A DNA stretch of 64,000 nt, taken from positions 744,001 to 808,000 of the forward strand of contig OY781061.1 of assembly GCA_963676515.1 (NCBI GenBank), read 5' to 3'. A program made the translations under genes and the position numbers. Below the pieces are notes generated by a model. It did no database searches and was not told the origin of the DNA. It was given only the letters and a program-made list of their open reading frames with translations. The stretch is from G963667145 sp963676515 [NCBI: Candidatus Cloacimonadota bacterium] (GTDB lineage Bacteria > Cloacimonadota > Cloacimonadia > G963667145). Shown here in pieces: positions 62,107-64,000 of the stretch; the stretch's first letter is position 1, and every line of letters begins with the position of its first letter.

Positions 62107-62256
62107 AAAAATCTCCTGTTCTTTTTTGAATATGAAAAATGAGCGGGGATTTTTGTCAAGGACTTTGGTCATTATCGTGAGAAGAGCAAATAGAGATTAA
62201 AAGCGTCAAAAAATGTCCAGCATTTAGGGTTCATCTCCCGCAGTTGCCTTTTTTTA

Positions 62257-63352
62257 TTACATCTTATTAAATCGCAAAAACTCCTGAATGAAGCCATCCA
62301 GCTCGCCGTTCATCACCTTTTCCGTGTTTTTTAGTTCAAACTTGGTGCGGTGATCTTTGACCATCTGGTAAGGATGAAAAACATAGGAGCGAATCTGATT
62401 GCCCCAGCCAATTTCGGTTTTGGAGCTTTCCAGCTCTTTGTTCTCCTTCTTTTGCTCTTGGAGATAGTGCTGATATAGTCGGGACTTCAAGATTTTCATG
62501 GCGTGGTCTTTGTTCTTTAGCTGGCTTCGTTCGTTTTGGCACTGCACCACTATCCCTGTGGGGTTGTGGGTAATCCGCACGGCTGAGTCGGTGGTGTTCA
62601 CGCATTGCCCGCCCTTGCCAGAGGCTCTGTAGGTGTCTATGCGGAGCTCACTGGGGTCTATGTCCACCTCTATCTGGTCGTCCACTAGTGGGTATGCAAA
62701 CACTGAGGCGAAGGAGGTTTGTCGCTTGCCTTGTGCGTTGAAGGGAGATATCCGCACCAAGCGGTGGACTCCTGCCTCACAAGCCAGATAGCCGTAAGCG
62801 AACTGCCCTTTGATCTCCACGGTGGCACTCTTGATGCCAGCTTCGTCGCCTGCCTGTAACTCCACGATGTCCACCTTGAAACCTCGCTGTTCCGCCCATC
62901 GCAGGTACATCCGCAGTAACATCTCCGCCCAGTCTTGGCTTTCTGTGCCTCCTGCTCCAGGATTGAGAGTCAAGATGGCATCACCTGCGTCCAGCTCTCC
63001 AGAGAGCAGTGTCTTGATTTCTAGCTCCTGCAGGAACTTCTCCCACTGCATCAGCTCGTTTCCAGCTTCCGTGAGCAGTCCCGAGTCCTCTTGCAACATC
63101 TGCAAGTACACGCCCAAATCTTCGACGATTGTGGCAAGATTTTTGCACTCCTCCTCTTTCGACTTGAGAAGATTAAGCTGTTTTATTATTTTTTGAGCTT
63201 TGCCCGTGTTGTTCCAGAATTCGGGTTGCATCGTCTGCTTTTCTAGCTCTGCTATCTCTTTTTCTAATTTGACGAAGTCAAACCAACCTCCCAAGCTGCT
63301 CAGCTTTCAGGATTAGTTGGCTGGCTCTCTCTTTGAAATCTTGCATTTCCAT
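62257..63352 (-). CDS. prfB: Peptide chain release factor 2, with programmed +1 frameshift
   Basis: RF2 reads UAA and UGA and triggers peptide release. The gene starts at ATG 63352 (AAGGAG five bases upstream) and reads 24 codons to an in-frame TGA at 63280-63278. It continues in the +1 frame to 62257, giving about 364 residues, the family norm. The +1 part has the anticodon-mimic SPF (RISPFNAQ), GKGGQ with the catalytic GGQ, and PGAGGTESQDW. It follows the antiporter gene by two bases and precedes the pyr operon. Having UGA autoregulation confirms that UGA is a stop in this organism. Confidence 0.95.
63278..63292 (-). promoter_or_regulatory. prfB programmed frameshift site
   Basis: On the minus strand GGGAGG-TTG-GTT-TGA-C has the layout of the E. 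coli site (AGGGGG-TAT-CTT-TGA-C): an internal Shine-Dalgarno sequence, three bases, a slippery codon, TGA and a following C. Here the slippery codon is GTT, not the usual CTT. Confidence 0.9.
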
Positions 63353-63354
63353 CG

Positions 63355-64000
63355 TTACTCCTTATTTTGCAATGATGAAGCTATCACCTTTATTGCTTGT
63401 AAATGTTGTTGTGGATTCTTCGCTCCGGTCAAGATTAAAAAAACTTGCTTGACCATATTCTGCTTTTTGTCCCAAATCAAAGGCTCTTTCAAATCTATTT
63501 TTACCAAATATGGCTGCTCTAAACTTTCCAATCTGCAGTGTGGGATTGCCACATTTTGGGACATATAGGTAGAAGAGAGCTTTTCTCTTGCCATAAGTGA
63601 ACTCAAAATCTCCGAGAAATTATCATCGCGGACGATGTTTAGCTCTCGCAAACTCTCCAGCCCTGAGATTAGGAGAGCTTTTGGGCTTTCTGCCTGAAGC
63701 AACAAACTCCTAGTTTCCAAAAAACAATCTTGCAGACTACTCTTTTTATTAACCGTCTGAGAGTAAATCTCCTTCTCGCCGATTGTCCAGTTTTTCCACT
63801 TAATCAGAGTCCTCTCCGAGAGTATCGCTCCACCCACTTCAAAAAAGACCAAAGCAGGGATGATGATATTGAAAATCATCTCGCCTCCACTGCCAGCAAG
63901 CACTGTGGCAACCAAAATCGTCTCTACCGCTGCCATGCCAGCTTGTGGGAGCATCAATTTAGGGAAAAAAGCCACAATCATGGGATCTTGCCCTGTGTAT
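63355..64000 (-). CDS. Cation/proton antiporter with C-terminal PTS EIIA domain (5' end outside window)
   Basis: The frame is open from the right edge to TAA at 63355, so only the last 214 codons are seen. The first 65 residues are the end of a monovalent cation/proton antiporter membrane domain (LMLPQAGMAAVETILVATVLAG, then a final helix). After a short linker, residues from about 80 resemble a fructose-type PTS EIIA domain with the phosphorylatable histidine in NVAIPHCRLESLEQPYLV. Such fusions may tie ion flux to phosphotransfer state. The stop is two bases before the prfB start, so the genes probably share a transcript. Confidence 0.85.
   Translation of the reverse strand, partial: YTGQDPMIVAFFPKLMLPQAGMAAVETILVATVLAGSGGEMIFNIIIPALVFFEVGGAILSERTLIKWKNWTIGEKEIYSQTVNKKSSLQDCFLETRSLLLQAESPKALLISGLESLRELNIVRDDNFSEILSSLMAREKLSSTYMSQNVAIPHCRLESLEQPYLVKIDLKEPLIWDKKQNMVKQVFLILTGAKNPQQHLQAIKVIASSLQNKE

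Noticed and set aside
1-64000. CRISPR arrays, tRNA or rRNA genes, insertion sequences with transposases
   Set aside because: No regularly spaced short repeats, no tRNA-like cloverleaf or rRNA landmark, and no transposase or integrase reading frame was recognised.

Overview
The window reads as chromosomal DNA of a diderm (Gram-negative-type) bacterium that uses the standard code. It carries several lipoprotein genes, lgt, a SulP transporter and a pnp-rpsO locus, and prfB keeps a programmed frameshift that relies on UGA as a stop. Housekeeping genes have moderate GC, whereas several inserted genes are visibly AT-rich. Lipoboxes are relaxed (F-V-G-C, F-C-G-C), and ribBA, pyrE and pyrK appear to use TTG starts. 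The phylum cannot be fixed from the sequence; an anaerobic lineage such as Spirochaetota or Cloacimonadota is only a guess.

Region 1 (1-26976, minus strand) is one uninterrupted reading frame of at least 8,992 codons that runs off the left edge. It encodes a giant lipoprotein: a signal peptide with lipidation Cys27, then roughly 80 tandem fibronectin-III-like modules (about 311 bp each), then a glycine-rich GLUG-type repeat region. Region 2 (26977-28314) has no gene. It holds an AT-rich stretch with DnaA-box-like 9-mers, inverted repeats, REP-type palindromes and one copy of a ~200-bp dispersed element.

Region 3 (28315-34648, minus) is a riboflavin operon, ribD-ribE-ribBA-ribH, ending in an EamA-family transporter. 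It is controlled by an FMN riboswitch followed by an intrinsic terminator. Upstream is a separate acyl-CoA synthetase gene. Region 4 (about 34870-37981, plus) is an AT-rich insertion with the layout of integron gene cassettes and no integrase in view. One cassette has two small unknown genes, one of them interrupted by TGA. The next has a type II restriction endonuclease (ApaLI-like) and its methyltransferase. Both end in attC-like sites whose core sevens match the start of their own cassette.

Region 5 (38006-47100, mainly minus) holds a lipoprotein, lgt, ridA, a Bax-inhibitor-1 protein, an AT-rich unknown membrane-anchored protein, a YgeY-type M20 hydrolase, a queuosine-precursor transporter, a small membrane protein coupled to a SulP permease, and an SPFH/stomatin protein. 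clpB (47268-49808, plus) follows behind a CIRCE operator. Region 6 (49809-53024) is accessory: an AT-rich nuclease-like gene bracketed by inverted copies of the dispersed element, a second EamA transporter, and several repeats.

Region 7 (53046-64000, mainly minus) contains rpsO-pnp, a small lipoprotein gene interrupted by TAG, the complete UMP branch pyrB-pyrI-pyrK-pyrD-pyrF-pyrC-pyrE behind a probable leader-peptide attenuator, prfB with its +1 frameshift, and the C-terminus of a cation/proton antiporter fused to a PTS EIIA domain. The riboflavin operon supplies flavin cofactors that PyrD/PyrK need; otherwise the blocks look functionally independent.
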